Part shown: positions 26,246 to 34,256 of the stretch, piece by piece
Layout of the letters: each line of letters begins with the position of its first letter
Position numbering within the stretch: position 1 is the stretch's first letter
From: a virus
Virus record (IMG/VR): IMGVR_UViG_3300017963_000355
Span: 1-49,014 of that record
Strand: one strand, 5' to 3'
Length of the DNA stretch: 49,014 bases
Position numbers and translations under genes: made by a program
The notes under the pieces: generated by a model
The model's database searches: none
What the model saw: the letters and a program-made list of their open reading frames with translations, nothing else
Told to the model about the DNA's origin: nothing

Positions 26246-28243
26246 ATGGCAACCAAGACCAAGACAACCAAGGTGAATGAGACCAAGGCCCTGGCCTCCC
26301 TGGCGGACCTCCGGAGCCAGCTCCCCCAGGCCGTGATGGAGCGGCGGGACGTGGCGGACGGCCTCCTCATCTCCCTCCTGTCCGGGACCCACATCCTTCT
26401 CCTGGGCCTCCCCGGGACGGCCAAGTCACTCATCATCCGGCTCACCTGCAAGGCCATCACGGGAGCGGAGTGGTTCTCCTGGCTGTTGACCAAGTTCTCC
26501 ACCCCGGAGGAGATCTTTGGACCCTACGATCTCCAGGGTCTCAAAGTGGGGAGCTACAAGCGGATCGTGGACGGCAAGCTCCCCACGGCTCACGTGGCCT
26601 TCTTGGATGAGATTGACGGCGCTTCGGCGCGACAGGTCTCCTTCGCCCGGTAACGGACGATGAAACAAGGCGGCTATATGCTGGAACACCCGAGTATCCG
26701 AAGCTACCTGAGCCTTACCAGCTCCGCTGTGGTGACAATGCTTCGGTGCGGACAATCAGCCGGGAAGTCGTGGTTGACCCCTCAGAGACTACACGCCGCC
26801 CCCCTTGCGAAGCATTCGAGCATGGCAGTTGACACAGAGTCCGTGGCCCTGGTGGCGACGGTCTTTTGTCCCACACTCAACGCAGCAATCGTAATCCCTG
26901 GACCAGTATCCGTTGGCTCGTGTCTTCTTCGAGGCCATCAACTGACCTCGGTGTTGGTTGATGTGACAAGACCGACAGGACGGGACGAGTCTTTCAGGAT
27001 CGTGTCCAGGCTGGAGTCCCATCGCCTCGTTTGTGCGTCCGTCTCCATCAAGGTGGTGGACGATCTCAGCCTTGGCTCCACAGAAATGACAGCGACCATC
27101 TGTTGTGGACAGGATGTCCTCACGGTCGGTTCCAAAGTGACGGGTTTCTCGTCTTTCCTTGGTTGTATCCTTGAAGGACGGATCATCCTTCATGTTGTCG
27201 TATCGAGCCTTGGCTTTGGACTTGAGCTTGTCAGCGTTTTTTCTGTAGTAATCACGATTGTAGCTGCGTTGATCGAAAGCCATGATACCTCCGTTGCATC
27301 ATTGAATAACGCTACCACGAACGCAACGGTCTGCAAGGGTGAAGATATAGTCCAGTCCCCATGGCGACATGGGGTGGCCTACTGCTTCAAGGCCAACTCC
27401 GCCATCCTCAACGCCCTCCTGACCATCCTGGAGGAGCGGCTGTTCCACGATGGGACGGCGGCCCACCGGACCCCCCTCCTGACCCTGGTGGGGGCCTCCA
27501 ATGAGCTACCGGAGGATGAGTCCCTGGCGGCCCTCCATGACCGTTTCCTCCTCCGGTTCTGGACGGACTACCTCCAGGACGATGACAACTTCGTGGACCT
27601 CCTGGACCCGGCCTTTGACCCCACAACCAAGGTCACGGCCACCATCTCCCTGGAGGAGCTGGCCCACCTCCAGGCCAAGGTCCGGACCGTCACCGTCAGC
27701 CGGGAGATCCGTGAGACCATGCTGGCCATCCGCCGGGACCTGGCGGCGGACGGTGTGGTGGCGTCCGATCGCCGGTGGAAGGCCGCGATCCGGGGCCTCC
27801 AGGCCAAGGCCCTCCTGGAGGGACGTGACCACGTGGTGACCAGTGACCTCCTCCTCCTCATCAACATCCTGTGGGAGACCAGGGATGAGCTGGCCAAGGT
27901 CCGGGACGTGGTGGGCCAGGCGGCGGACCCGATCCTGGCGGACGCCCTGGAGCTGGCCGATGACGCCAAGGCCACCCTGAAGGACATCCGGGACCAGGCC
28001 CCCCAGGACGCCAGCTCCCTGGACGATCGGCTGGCCTTTGTCAAGGTCATCATGGAGGGCTCCGGCTCCCTGAAGGCCACCACGGACGCGATCTACTCCC
28101 GCCTGGGCCGGAGTGGCATGACCCTGGACACGGCCACCCCGGAGGTCCAGGAGGCCATGGGCTCCGCCCTCCGGACACAGGAGGAGCTGGAGCGGATGGC
28201 CATGGCCTACTCCATGGGCCAGGTCAACGGGGTGGCCCGATGA
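26246..28243 (+). CDS. RavA-type MoxR AAA+ ATPase, split by a group I intron
   Basis: Exons 26246-26613 and 27385-28243 join in frame to a 408-residue MoxR-family AAA+ ATPase, closest in motif to RavA. Walker A is GLPGTAKS (residues 54-61). KFSTPEEIFGP follows. Walker B is FLDEI joined across the splice to FKANSAILNALLTILEER. Sensor 1 is LVGASNELPEDESLAALHDRF. The C-terminal 150 residues are helical and carry no sensor-like residues I can name. Such ATPases remodel protein complexes with a VWA partner, encoded next with a 4-base overlap. Two overlapping AGGTAGAG motifs (26230-26243) precede the start. Unspliced RNA would stop at 26651-26653. Confidence 0.85.
26614..27384 (+). mobile_element. 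Group I intron (771 nt) with antisense HNH gene
   Basis: Removing it restores the RavA-like reading DEIFKANSAIL. The exon ends in T (26613) and the intron ends in G (27384), as group I introns require. R-like CAGAGACTACACG (26783-26795) and S-like AAGATATAGTCC (27342-27353) give P7 pairing GACTA/TAGTC (26787-26791 with 27348-27352). Exon GAGAT can pair with GTCTC (26636-26640) as P1, closed by a C(UUCG)G hairpin (26619-26630). A P9-like stem CCCCATG-GCGA-CATGGGG with a GNRA loop lies at 27357-27374. GACAATCAGCCGGGAAG (26751-26767) resembles the Q region. The motifs look like subgroup IA. Confidence 0.88.
26789..27283 (-). CDS. HNH homing endonuclease, antisense within the intron
   Basis: 164-residue HNH nuclease, the only convincing minus-strand gene in the window. 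It has a basic Tyr/Lys-rich N-terminus, then CHFCG, the HNH core VHHLDGDGRTNEA and LVPSCRSCHINQHRG, and a C-terminal zinc module (CCVECG and CVNCHAR). The start is supported by a GGAGGT ribosome site 3 bases upstream on the minus strand. The gene occupies the P8 loop. Its stop codon TAG is the complement of CTA inside the intron's own P7 strand, so catalytic RNA and coding end overlap. It presumably cuts intronless alleles of the ATPase gene. Less GC-rich than neighbours. Confidence 0.87.
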   Translation of the reverse strand: MAFDQRSYNRDYYRKNADKLKSKAKARYDNMKDDPSFKDTTKERRETRHFGTDREDILSTTDGRCHFCGAKAEIVHHLDGDGRTNEAMGLQPGHDPERLVPSCRSCHINQHRGQLMASKKTRANGYWSRDYDCCVECGTKDRRHQGHGLCVNCHARMLRKGGGV

Positions 28244-29802
28244 CCCCCAGGGACGCCAGGGCGGAGCGGGAGACCCGGAGCCAGGTCCTCCACGGTGAAG
28301 ACCTGTGCTACCGGACCTCCAGGCTCCAACGTCGCCACTACCAGGCCGTCCGGACCACGGCGGACGGTGTCCGCCAGGCGGAGGCCCAGGGCCGGGACAA
28401 GCTGGGGACCTATCCCACGTTCCTCCGTGAGACGTTCGCGGACCTCTACTCCGGCGGACGGTTGTCCAAGGTGGAGCCCTCCACCGGTGACCCGGCGGCG
28501 GCCACCGTGTCCAAGCTCCACCAGCTCCGGAGCCAGGTCCCGGAGATGGAGCGGCTGGCGGCCCGTTGCCGGGGTGATAATTTCAACGCCACCCTGGCCA
28601 CCACGGCCGTGGCCCAGGGCCTTGTGGACCAGGTCCCGGAACACACCAAGGACGTCCAGAAGGCCCGTCAGTCCCTCCAGGCCCTCCAGGCCCTCCAGGC
28701 GGACGGACAGGACCTCCCCCAGGACCTCATGGACCAGGCCCAGGCGGAGGTCCAGGCGGCGGAGATGGAGGCCACGATGGCGGCGGAGGGCCTGGACGAA
28801 GGCTCCATCCGGGTGGCCCTCCGCCAAGCCGTGGACCAGGCGGCCGATCAGATTGAGGCCATGGATACGGCCCTCCAGGTGATGGGATGGGGGACCGGGG
28901 CCGGGACCCCCTCCGATGGTGAGGCGGCGGAGACCAAGGCCCAGGTGGCCAAGGCCCTCCAGGACGCCCCCAAGCTCCGTGACCTGTTTGAGCTGGCCGG
29001 CCGGATGAGGCTGATCGCCAGGCGAGTCCAGGCGGAGAAGGTCCGTCACGGAGCCGGTGAGCTGGCCAACGTGGAGACCGGGGCGGACGTGGCCAGGATG
29101 CTCCCGTCCGAGGCCATGATGATGGTGGACTCGGACCTGGAGGCCCTGTGGCTGAAGTCCTACGCGGAACGCGGCCTCCTCCAATACCAGCTCCAGGACA
29201 AGGACCCGGCCGGCAAGGGTCCCGTGGTGGTCCTGGTGGATGACTCCGGCTCCATGGGTGGCCGGCCGGAGTGTTGGGCCAAGGCCCTGGCCGTGGCCCT
29301 CATGGACCTGGCCCGGGACCAGGGCCGGAGCTTCGCCCTGGGGACGTTCTCCAGCTCCATGGGAGTCAAGATCGTGGAGACGGACGCGGACCGGCTGGAC
29401 ATCCCGGCCACCCTCCGAGCCCTCACCCCGTTCATCGGCGGCGGGACCAACTGGTCCGCCCCCTTGGCCTGGGGGCTGGAGGTCATCGAAGGGGAGCGGG
29501 ACCTCCGTGAGGCGGACGTCATCCTCATCACGGACGGCCTGGCCAGGCTGTCCCCCCAGGAGGCCCAGGTGGTCCGTGACAGGGCCAAGGCCCTGGACGC
29601 CAACATCCTGGGGATCGTGGTGGAGAACCCCAGGGGGGACTCCCCAGGCCAGGCCGGTGAGCCCTCCGGCCCGATCGCCAACGCCCTGGGGGCCTTCTGT
29701 GACCAGGTCCACACCCTGGCCGGCCTGGTGTCCGAGGATGGCCAGGACACCAAGGGCCGTCCCCGTGACGGCCAGGTCCTCCACGCGGCCCTGTCCATCT
29801 AG
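28240..29802 (+). CDS. VWA-domain protein, ViaA-like partner of MoxR ATPase
   Basis: 520-residue protein overlapping the ATPase stop by 4 bases. The N-terminal 300 residues are helical and Ala/Gln/Glu-rich. From about 325 a von Willebrand A domain follows with a full MIDAS: DDSGS (Asp334, Ser336, Ser338), a GGGTNWS threonine motif and LITDGLARLS. The C-terminal part continues ALDANILGIVVENP. A RavA-like ATPase followed by a VWA protein is the ravA-viaA arrangement, where the pair acts on membrane or metal-enzyme targets. In a phage the target is unknown; possible roles are virion assembly, DNA-complex remodelling or host takeover. Confidence 0.82.
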   Translation: MTPRDARAERETRSQVLHGEDLCYRTSRLQRRHYQAVRTTADGVRQAEAQGRDKLGTYPTFLRETFADLYSGGRLSKVEPSTGDPAAATVSKLHQLRSQVPEMERLAARCRGDNFNATLATTAVAQGLVDQVPEHTKDVQKARQSLQALQALQADGQDLPQDLMDQAQAEVQAAEMEATMAAEGLDEGSIRVALRQAVDQAADQIEAMDTALQVMGWGTGAGTPSDGEAAETKAQVAKALQDAPKLRDLFELAGRMRLIARRVQAEKVRHGAGELANVETGADVARMLPSEAMMMVDSDLEALWLKSYAERGLLQYQLQDKDPAGKGPVVVLVDDSGSMGGRPECWAKALAVALMDLARDQGRSFALGTFSSSMGVKIVETDADRLDIPATLRALTPFIGGGTNWSAPLAWGLEVIEGERDLREADVILITDGLARLSPQEAQVVRDRAKALDANILGIVVENPRGDSPGQAGEPSGPIANALGAFCDQVHTLAGLVSEDGQDTKGRPRDGQVLHAALSI

Positions 29803-29884
29803 CCTCCTCCTCCTGATACCTCCCGATATTGCCAAGAAAACCCGGACCGGGACCGGATCTGTCCGGACGGTGTGGTTGAATCTC

Positions 29885-29915
29885 TTGACACGGCCAGGGT
29901 GGCCCGTGCTAGTGT
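29885..29915 (+). promoter_or_regulatory. Sigma70-like promoter for the XRE regulator
   Basis: TTGACA (29885-29890) is a perfect -35. An extended -10 TGCTAGTGT (29907-29915) follows with 19 bases before TAGTGT. The spacer is longer than ideal, and GCTAGT at 17 bases is the alternative. It lies 22 bases before the regulator ATG, in a 134-base intergenic gap with lower GC, and GGAGGAGG provides the ribosome site. Confidence 0.5.
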
Positions 29916-29936
29916 CCATGGAGGAGGTGGAAACGT

Positions 29937-30191
29937 ATGGATGCCATTGAGATCATACGGCAAAACGTCAAGATTAGGGCGGCCTACTTGGACCGGAGCA
30001 TGGCGGACTTGTGCCAGGCTGGCCAGGTTGACGCCAAGGCTGTGTCCGGGTGGCTCCGCCACGGCAACCCCAACCTGTCCAACCTGGCCACGATCGCCAC
30101 GGTCCTCCGTGTCCCGGTCCACGCCCTGTTGGACCCTAGCTTTGACCCCAAGGACCACCCCGTCCTGGAGGAGGACCACCTTGGGTTCTAG
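29937..30191 (+). CDS. XRE-family HTH transcriptional regulator
   Basis: 84-residue Cro/C1-type helix-turn-helix protein. The pattern is RQNVKIRAAYLDRSMADLCQAGQV, recognition helix DAKAVSGWLRHGN, then LSNLATIATVLRVPVHALLD, the canonical closing helices of the fold. It has its own promoter, separating it from the MoxR-VWA operon, and is followed after 31 bases by the Cas4-like nuclease gene. It may control the recombination/replication block or its own promoter. No operator could be assigned. Confidence 0.82.
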   Translation: MDAIEIIRQNVKIRAAYLDRSMADLCQAGQVDAKAVSGWLRHGNPNLSNLATIATVLRVPVHALLDPSFDPKDHPVLEEDHLGF

Positions 30192-30222
30192 GACCTGACC
30201 AGGTGGAGGAAAGGTAGAGACG

Positions 30223-31428
30223 ATGGGAACCAAGCAACGTGAGACCAGGGTCCTGACGGACAGCCTCCTGAAGGCCGTCCGTCGGTGTCCCCGGCTGTAT
30301 TGGCTCCGCTACACCAGGGAGCTGGTCCCGGTCCGGACGGCCGTCCCGTTGGTGTGGGGGACCCTGGGCCATCTCCTGGTGGGCAAGCTCTATGAGCTGG
30401 CCAGGGACAACACCCCGGCGGAGGCCAAGGTGATGGCCCCCAAGGCCGTGGTGGCCACGGCGGATCAGTGGCTGGAGCGGATGGTCCAGGAGGCCCGGGA
30501 GGTCATGGCCTCCAAGGCGTTCGGCCTGGACGGGAACCTGGAGGCGGAGACCCATGAGGCGGCCTCCAAGATGAGGGAGGAGGCCCTGTCCGTGGTGACC
30601 CACTACATGGGCTCCACGTGGCTGGAGGACCTGGACCGGTGGGAGGTCCTGTTGGTGGAGGTCCCGTTCCAGGTCCCCCTCCCGGACGCCCTGGATCGCC
30701 GTCACCCGTGGTGGGTGTTCCGCGGCAAGATCGATCTGGTGGCCAGGGAGCGGGACACCGGCCTGGTGGTGATGGCGGACCACAAGTTCACCAGCCGGGA
30801 GGCGGAGGGCTACGCGGCGGAGCTGGACACGGACACACAGCCACAGGGCTATCTCTACGCGGGGACCGTCCTGGCCACCACCCCAGCCCATCTCCGGCGG
30901 CCCGGGGACGCCCCGGACTGGCCTCCGGTGACACCGGCCCCGTCCCGGTTCGTCCACAACATCATCCGGCGGACGGCCCCGGCGGAGCCTCCCCTCCTCA
31001 AAGGCCGGAAGAAGCCTACCCTGTCACAGGCCCGGACCCTGGTGACCACGGAGGCCCTATACCGGAAGGCCCTGGACCGTCACGGCCTGGACCCGGAGCC
31101 CTACCAGGAGACACTGGACCGGCTCCGGAAGGCCCCCCATGCCTTCGTCTATCGCCGGTCCCCCAACATCGGCCCGGAGGAGCTGGTCCGGTGGGCCAGG
31201 GAGGCCCTGGTCACGGCCCGGACGGTGGCCAAGGTGGAGCGGGACGGAGACCAGGCGGCCGTCCGCCATGAGGGGACGTGCCGACAGATCGCCAAACGGT
31301 GTCCCTACATCCCCCTGTGTTGGGGCCAGGAGGAGGCGGCCCTTGTTCACTTCCGTCATGAGGTCCGCCACGTGGAGCTGGAGCCGGAGGAGGACCCCCC
31401 GGAGGCGGAGGGTGGTCATGGGTGGTAG
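30223..31428 (+). CDS. Cas4/RecB-like PD-(D/E)XK exonuclease with Fe-S cysteines
   Basis: 401-residue nuclease. A motif LLKAVRRCPRLYWLRY at the N-terminus holds Cys22. The catalytic core is GKIDLVAR (Asp171) followed by MADHKF (Asp186, Lys188), with TQPQGYLYAG as the QxxxY motif. Three C-terminal cysteines, Cys353, Cys360 and Cys366, together with Cys22 reproduce the one-plus-three arrangement that binds [4Fe-4S] in Cas4 and AddB. It would resect DNA ends for the Sak4/SSB recombination module just downstream. There is no CRISPR array or other cas gene. AGGTAGAG (30212-30219) precedes the start. Confidence 0.85.
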   Translation: MGTKQRETRVLTDSLLKAVRRCPRLYWLRYTRELVPVRTAVPLVWGTLGHLLVGKLYELARDNTPAEAKVMAPKAVVATADQWLERMVQEAREVMASKAFGLDGNLEAETHEAASKMREEALSVVTHYMGSTWLEDLDRWEVLLVEVPFQVPLPDALDRRHPWWVFRGKIDLVARERDTGLVVMADHKFTSREAEGYAAELDTDTQPQGYLYAGTVLATTPAHLRRPGDAPDWPPVTPAPSRFVHNIIRRTAPAEPPLLKGRKKPTLSQARTLVTTEALYRKALDRHGLDPEPYQETLDRLRKAPHAFVYRRSPNIGPEELVRWAREALVTARTVAKVERDGDQAAVRHEGTCRQIAKRCPYIPLCWGQEEAALVHFRHEVRHVELEPEEDPPEAEGGHGW

Positions 31429-31787
31429 GCCCAGGGACACGGCCCACGGCCGGGAGCTGGTGATGGTGGTATGGATGGAGCCTGGAGCCCAGGCCGTCTC
31501 CACCCTGGCCTACCACAACGGCAAGGGCCTGGTGAGGGTCTACCTCCGGGACCTCTATGACCCCAGGCTGGACGCGGGACGGGACGCCCCCCCTCCCCTA
31601 CCAGGCCACGGCCCTGGACGCCCTCCTGTGGATGGGCCGTCACCGTGGGGACCAGCTCCAGGTCCCCCTCCGTGTGGGGGTGGAGCTGGGGTGGGGCCGG
31701 GGGGAGATGGCCCAGGAACCCGGATTCGTGCCGCGAGAAGCGGCCCAGGAGGCCCGGGGGGGACCGTCCGAGGGCCAAGACACGTGA
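31418..31787 (+). pseudogene. Small gene apparently split by a +1 frameshift at a C7 run
   Basis: From the ATG at 31418 the frame reads MGGRPRDTAHGRELVMVV to LYDPRLDAGRDA with normal codon use. After the C7 run (31587-31593) that frame becomes Pro/Gly-rich nonsense. Skipping one base gives PLPYQATALDALLWMGRHRG and a sensible reading to a stop at 31785-31787. Either the real gene needs a +1 shift, or one C is an indel from mutation or sequencing. The intact product would be about 122 residues, family unknown. Its start overlaps the nuclease gene end by 11 bases. Confidence 0.5.
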
Positions 31788-31859
31788 GATTCTTTCGGCC
31801 GTTAGGAGGCGTCCTGGCGGCCTAGAAAAAGGAACGCAGCGAAAACAAGGACTTACGAA

Positions 31860-31875
31860 GGGGGCTAAGGCCCCC
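31860..31875 (+). promoter_or_regulatory. Leader hairpin before the Sak4-like gene
   Basis: GGGGGC (31860-31865) and GCCCCC (31870-31875) form a 6-bp stem with a TAAG loop, flanked by similar ACGAAGG and ACGAAAGG. It lies 21 bases before the gene start in a noticeably AT-richer leader (31788-31896). There is no T tract, so RNA stability or translation control is more likely than termination. This gene uses a variant AGGTGGAG before its ATG. Confidence 0.4.
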
Positions 31876-31896
31876 ACGAAAGGCAAGGTGGAGACG

Positions 31897-32886
31897 ATGG
31901 GAATCCTTCAACGTGTGGTCAAGGCCCAGGAGATCAAGGGCCAGGACCGTCTCAAAATCCTGGTCTACGGCCTGTCCGGATCGGGCAAGTCCAGCCTGGC
32001 CGGGACCTCCGGCCTCATGGACGCCATGGGCCGTGTGGGTGAGGACCGGGACCCCGACCTGGGCCGTATGCTCTATGCCTGGACGGAGGCCAACGGCAAG
32101 CTGTCCGTGAGCCGGCTGGGGACGGACTGTGACATGGTTCACATCAAGTCCGTGGACGATCTCCGGGACCTCCTGACGGAGCTGAAGGCCGGCAAGCCGG
32201 ACAAGGACGGCCTGGTCCACGGCTACCACACCCTGGTCCTGGACAGCCTGACGGAGCTTCAACGGCTCATCATGGATCAGTACAAGGACCGGAGCGGCGG
32301 CAAGGCCAAGGACTCCATCTCCATTGCACAGTGGGGGGAGATCATCGATCGGACCCTTCAGATGGTCCGGTCATTCCGGGACCTCCCCCTCCACATCATC
32401 GTCACGGCCCTGGCGGCGGAGACCGTGGTGGATGAGTCCGCGGATGAGAAGCGGCGGATGGTCCGGCCGGAGGTCAAGGGCCGGTCCCTCCCGTCCGAGC
32501 TGGCCCAATTCTTCCACGTGGTGGGCTATTCATTCCGCCGGCTCCGGGAGGGGATGGCGGACTACAGGGTCCTCCTGGAGGGCCGTGAGGACTTCCTGAC
32601 CAAGCCGTGTCCCGGCCTGGCTTACCAGGAGGTCCCGGACTTCCCCTACATGGTCCGGACGGTCATCCACGGTGAGGCCCCCAGGGACCCCAAGGCCAGG
32701 ACGGCCCAGGTCCCTGGACTGGCCCCCCCGGTGGAGCCGGAGGCGGAGGTGGACGCGGAGGCGGAGGCGGCCCCGGAGGAGACCCCGGAGCCGGAGACCA
32801 AGGACAAGGCCAAGGCCGGCAAGGCCAAGGCCACGAAGAACGGCAAGGCGGCCGGCAAGGACAAGGCCGGCAAGTCCGGTAAGTGA
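31897..32886 (+). CDS. Sak4-like RecA-fold ATPase (single-strand annealing/recombination)
   Basis: 329-residue P-loop ATPase. Walker A is GLSGSGKSS at about residues 25-33. YHTLVLDSLTELQRLIMD is the Walker B strand. DLPLHIIVTALAAET and RSLPSELAQFFHVVGY follow, as in phage AAA_24/Sak4 proteins that help anneal single strands. The last 55 residues switch from Glu/Pro-rich to a Lys/Ala/Gly histone-like tail, which may bind DNA. Position between a Cas4-like nuclease and an SSB-like gene supports recombination. Upstream in-frame ATGs exist, but 31897 has the ribosome site and begins the homologous region. Confidence 0.82.
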   Translation: MGILQRVVKAQEIKGQDRLKILVYGLSGSGKSSLAGTSGLMDAMGRVGEDRDPDLGRMLYAWTEANGKLSVSRLGTDCDMVHIKSVDDLRDLLTELKAGKPDKDGLVHGYHTLVLDSLTELQRLIMDQYKDRSGGKAKDSISIAQWGEIIDRTLQMVRSFRDLPLHIIVTALAAETVVDESADEKRRMVRPEVKGRSLPSELAQFFHVVGYSFRRLREGMADYRVLLEGREDFLTKPCPGLAYQEVPDFPYMVRTVIHGEAPRDPKARTAQVPGLAPPVEPEAEVDAEAEAAPEETPEPETKDKAKAGKAKATKNGKAAGKDKAGKSGK

Positions 32887-32905
32887 TCGGACGGAGGGTA
32901 GAGAC

Positions 32906-33481
32906 ATGGCGGATTATTCCAACTTCGACTGGACCCAACATGATGACGGTGAGGGTGGCGGCGGCCTGGTCCCGCCGGGTGACTACCTGGTGGCCGTGAA
33001 GGGGTTCAAGAGGGTCCAACGCGGCCGGGACACTCACCTGGACTTCCGGATGGCCATCCTGGTGGCCGTCACCGTGAACGAGCTGGAGGCCGGTGAGGTG
33101 GTGTCCGGGAGCTTCTTTGAGACCGTGGTCCTGGCGGACCGCGGGATCTGGAAACTGGTGGAGATCTTCAAGGCCCTCCAGGCCCCCACCACCATCAACC
33201 TCAACTCGGACGGTGAGCTGGCCAAGGCCACCAAGTCCAAGCCGTTCCTGGCCTCCATCTATCAGGACGAATACAACGGGAAAACCCGGAACAAGATGGA
33301 CCACGCCCTGGTGATGACCCCCCAGGCCAAGGCCCTGGTGGACACGGCCATGGAGGCCCTGGGCTCCGGCTCCAACGGTGGGGGCCACGGTGGGGGCTAT
33401 GACCCCGGTGACCCCGGGGTGGAGGACCGGGCCGGCTCCGGTGGCAGAGGGGGCTACACGGACGATGACGTCCCTTTTTGA
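32906..33481 (+). CDS. SSB-like protein (DUF669-type) with acidic tip
   Basis: 191-residue protein resembling phage DUF669 single-strand binding proteins: GLVPPGDYLVAVKGFKRV, HLDFRMAILVAVTVNELEAGEVV, then SKPFLASIYQDEYNGKTRNK. After a Gly-rich linker it ends DDDVPF, the acidic tip that in SSBs recruits replication partners. GGGTAGAGACATG is a one-base variant of the genome's leader motif. It forms a module with the nuclease and Sak4 genes before it. Confidence 0.82.
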   Translation: MADYSNFDWTQHDDGEGGGGLVPPGDYLVAVKGFKRVQRGRDTHLDFRMAILVAVTVNELEAGEVVSGSFFETVVLADRGIWKLVEIFKALQAPTTINLNSDGELAKATKSKPFLASIYQDEYNGKTRNKMDHALVMTPQAKALVDTAMEALGSGSNGGGHGGGYDPGDPGVEDRAGSGGRGGYTDDDVPF

Positions 33482-33525
33482 TCGGTAGTTTCTCCCGTCA
33501 CACCACGGTGTGATAGGCTGGTGAC

Positions 33526-34098
33526 ATGGGACATTCTCACGGAATACGTTGGTCCACGGAGCTGATCCTAAAAACCCTATCTCCCATCGTTGAGGAGCTG
33601 GGGAGGATGCCTTCGACGGCGGAGCTACAGGACCGCGGACGGAATGACTTGGCCTGTGTCATCTCCCGGCGGGGAGGCTTTCGATCGTGGGCCTCCGTCC
33701 TTGGGGTTCAACTCAAAGGGACGGAGACCCACAGGGCCATGGAGGTGGAGGACATGGTGGAGTCCAAACTGGTGGGAGCTGGATTCAAGGTCCAGCGACA
33801 GACCACCAGGGCTCCCTATGACCTCCTGGTCAACGGTCACAGGGTGGACGTCAAGTCCGCCAGGCCGGGGGTCTACGGGAAGGGTCGCGGACACCGTCAC
33901 AGGTATGTGGGGTGGATGTTTCACCTGGCCAAGGTCCCGGCCACGTGTGACCACTATTTCCTGGTGTGTCAGGACAAGGACGGTGAGGTGGTCCGGAGCT
34001 ACGTTGTCCCGGCCGATGAGGCCAGGGTGACCATGCTGACCATCACACCGGACGGAAAGTATGAGAGGTTCAGGGACGCCCTGGACCTATTGACGTGA
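33526..34098 (+). CDS. PD-(D/E)XK endonuclease-like protein, stand-alone
   Basis: 190 residues. The N-terminal half has ILKTLSPIVEELGRMPSTAEL and ACVISRRGGFRSWASVLG, a helix-turn-helix-like region seen in homing and restriction-like nucleases. The C-terminal half has APYDLLVNGHRVDVKSAR (Asp then Asp-x-Lys), a core PD-(D/E)XK motif, and YFLVCQDKD. Codon use is less GC-biased than in neighbours, and it is flanked by its own upstream gap and by a promoter plus hairpin. This suggests a later-acquired cassette. GTGTGATAGGCT lies directly before the ATG and no good ribosome site is seen, so a leaderless message is possible. Confidence 0.65.
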   Translation: MGHSHGIRWSTELILKTLSPIVEELGRMPSTAELQDRGRNDLACVISRRGGFRSWASVLGVQLKGTETHRAMEVEDMVESKLVGAGFKVQRQTTRAPYDLLVNGHRVDVKSARPGVYGKGRGHRHRYVGWMFHLAKVPATCDHYFLVCQDKDGEVVRSYVVPADEARVTMLTITPDGKYERFRDALDLLT

Positions 34099-34141
34099 TG
34101 TGTTGGTTGGGGCCTGGGGGCCGGGGTTATTTGGCGACAGA

Positions 34142-34170
34142 TTGACGGACCGGCTCCCGGCCTCTACCAT
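34142..34170 (+). promoter_or_regulatory. Sigma70-like promoter for the replication block
   Basis: TTGACG (34142-34147), a 17-base spacer and TACCAT (34165-34170) make the best promoter in the window. Transcription would start near 34177 and run into the hairpin at 34205-34242, then the loader and primase-helicase genes. Confidence 0.6.
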
Positions 34171-34176
34171 CACAGG

Positions 34177-34246
34177 GCTGTGGTCAGGACGACGACAAAT
34201 ACACGAAAGCCCCGGGTGGCCACCAACCGGCCCGGGGCTTTCATAA
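34177..34246 (+). ncRNA. Candidate short leader RNA ending in a 12-bp hairpin
   Basis: GAAAGCCCCGGG (34205-34216) and CCCGGGGCTTTC (34231-34242) are perfect inverted repeats with a 14-nt loop. Only CATAAGGG follows, so termination would be weak. With the promoter at 34142-34170 this makes a roughly 65-nt structured RNA or an attenuator before the replication genes. Whether it ends there or reads through is not decidable from sequence. Confidence 0.45.
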
Positions 34247-34256
34247 GGGATCTCCG

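Noticed and set aside
26660-27384. Reading the intron as an N-terminal part of a separate plus-strand protein fused to the ATPase C-terminal half
   Set aside because: The frame is open but has atypical composition. The conserved RavA sequence is contiguous only if the segment is removed, and P7/P9 ribozyme elements are present.
30223-31428. CRISPR-Cas system, because a Cas4-like nuclease is present
   Set aside because: No regularly spaced repeats and no other cas genes in the window; Cas4-like nucleases are common in phage recombination modules.
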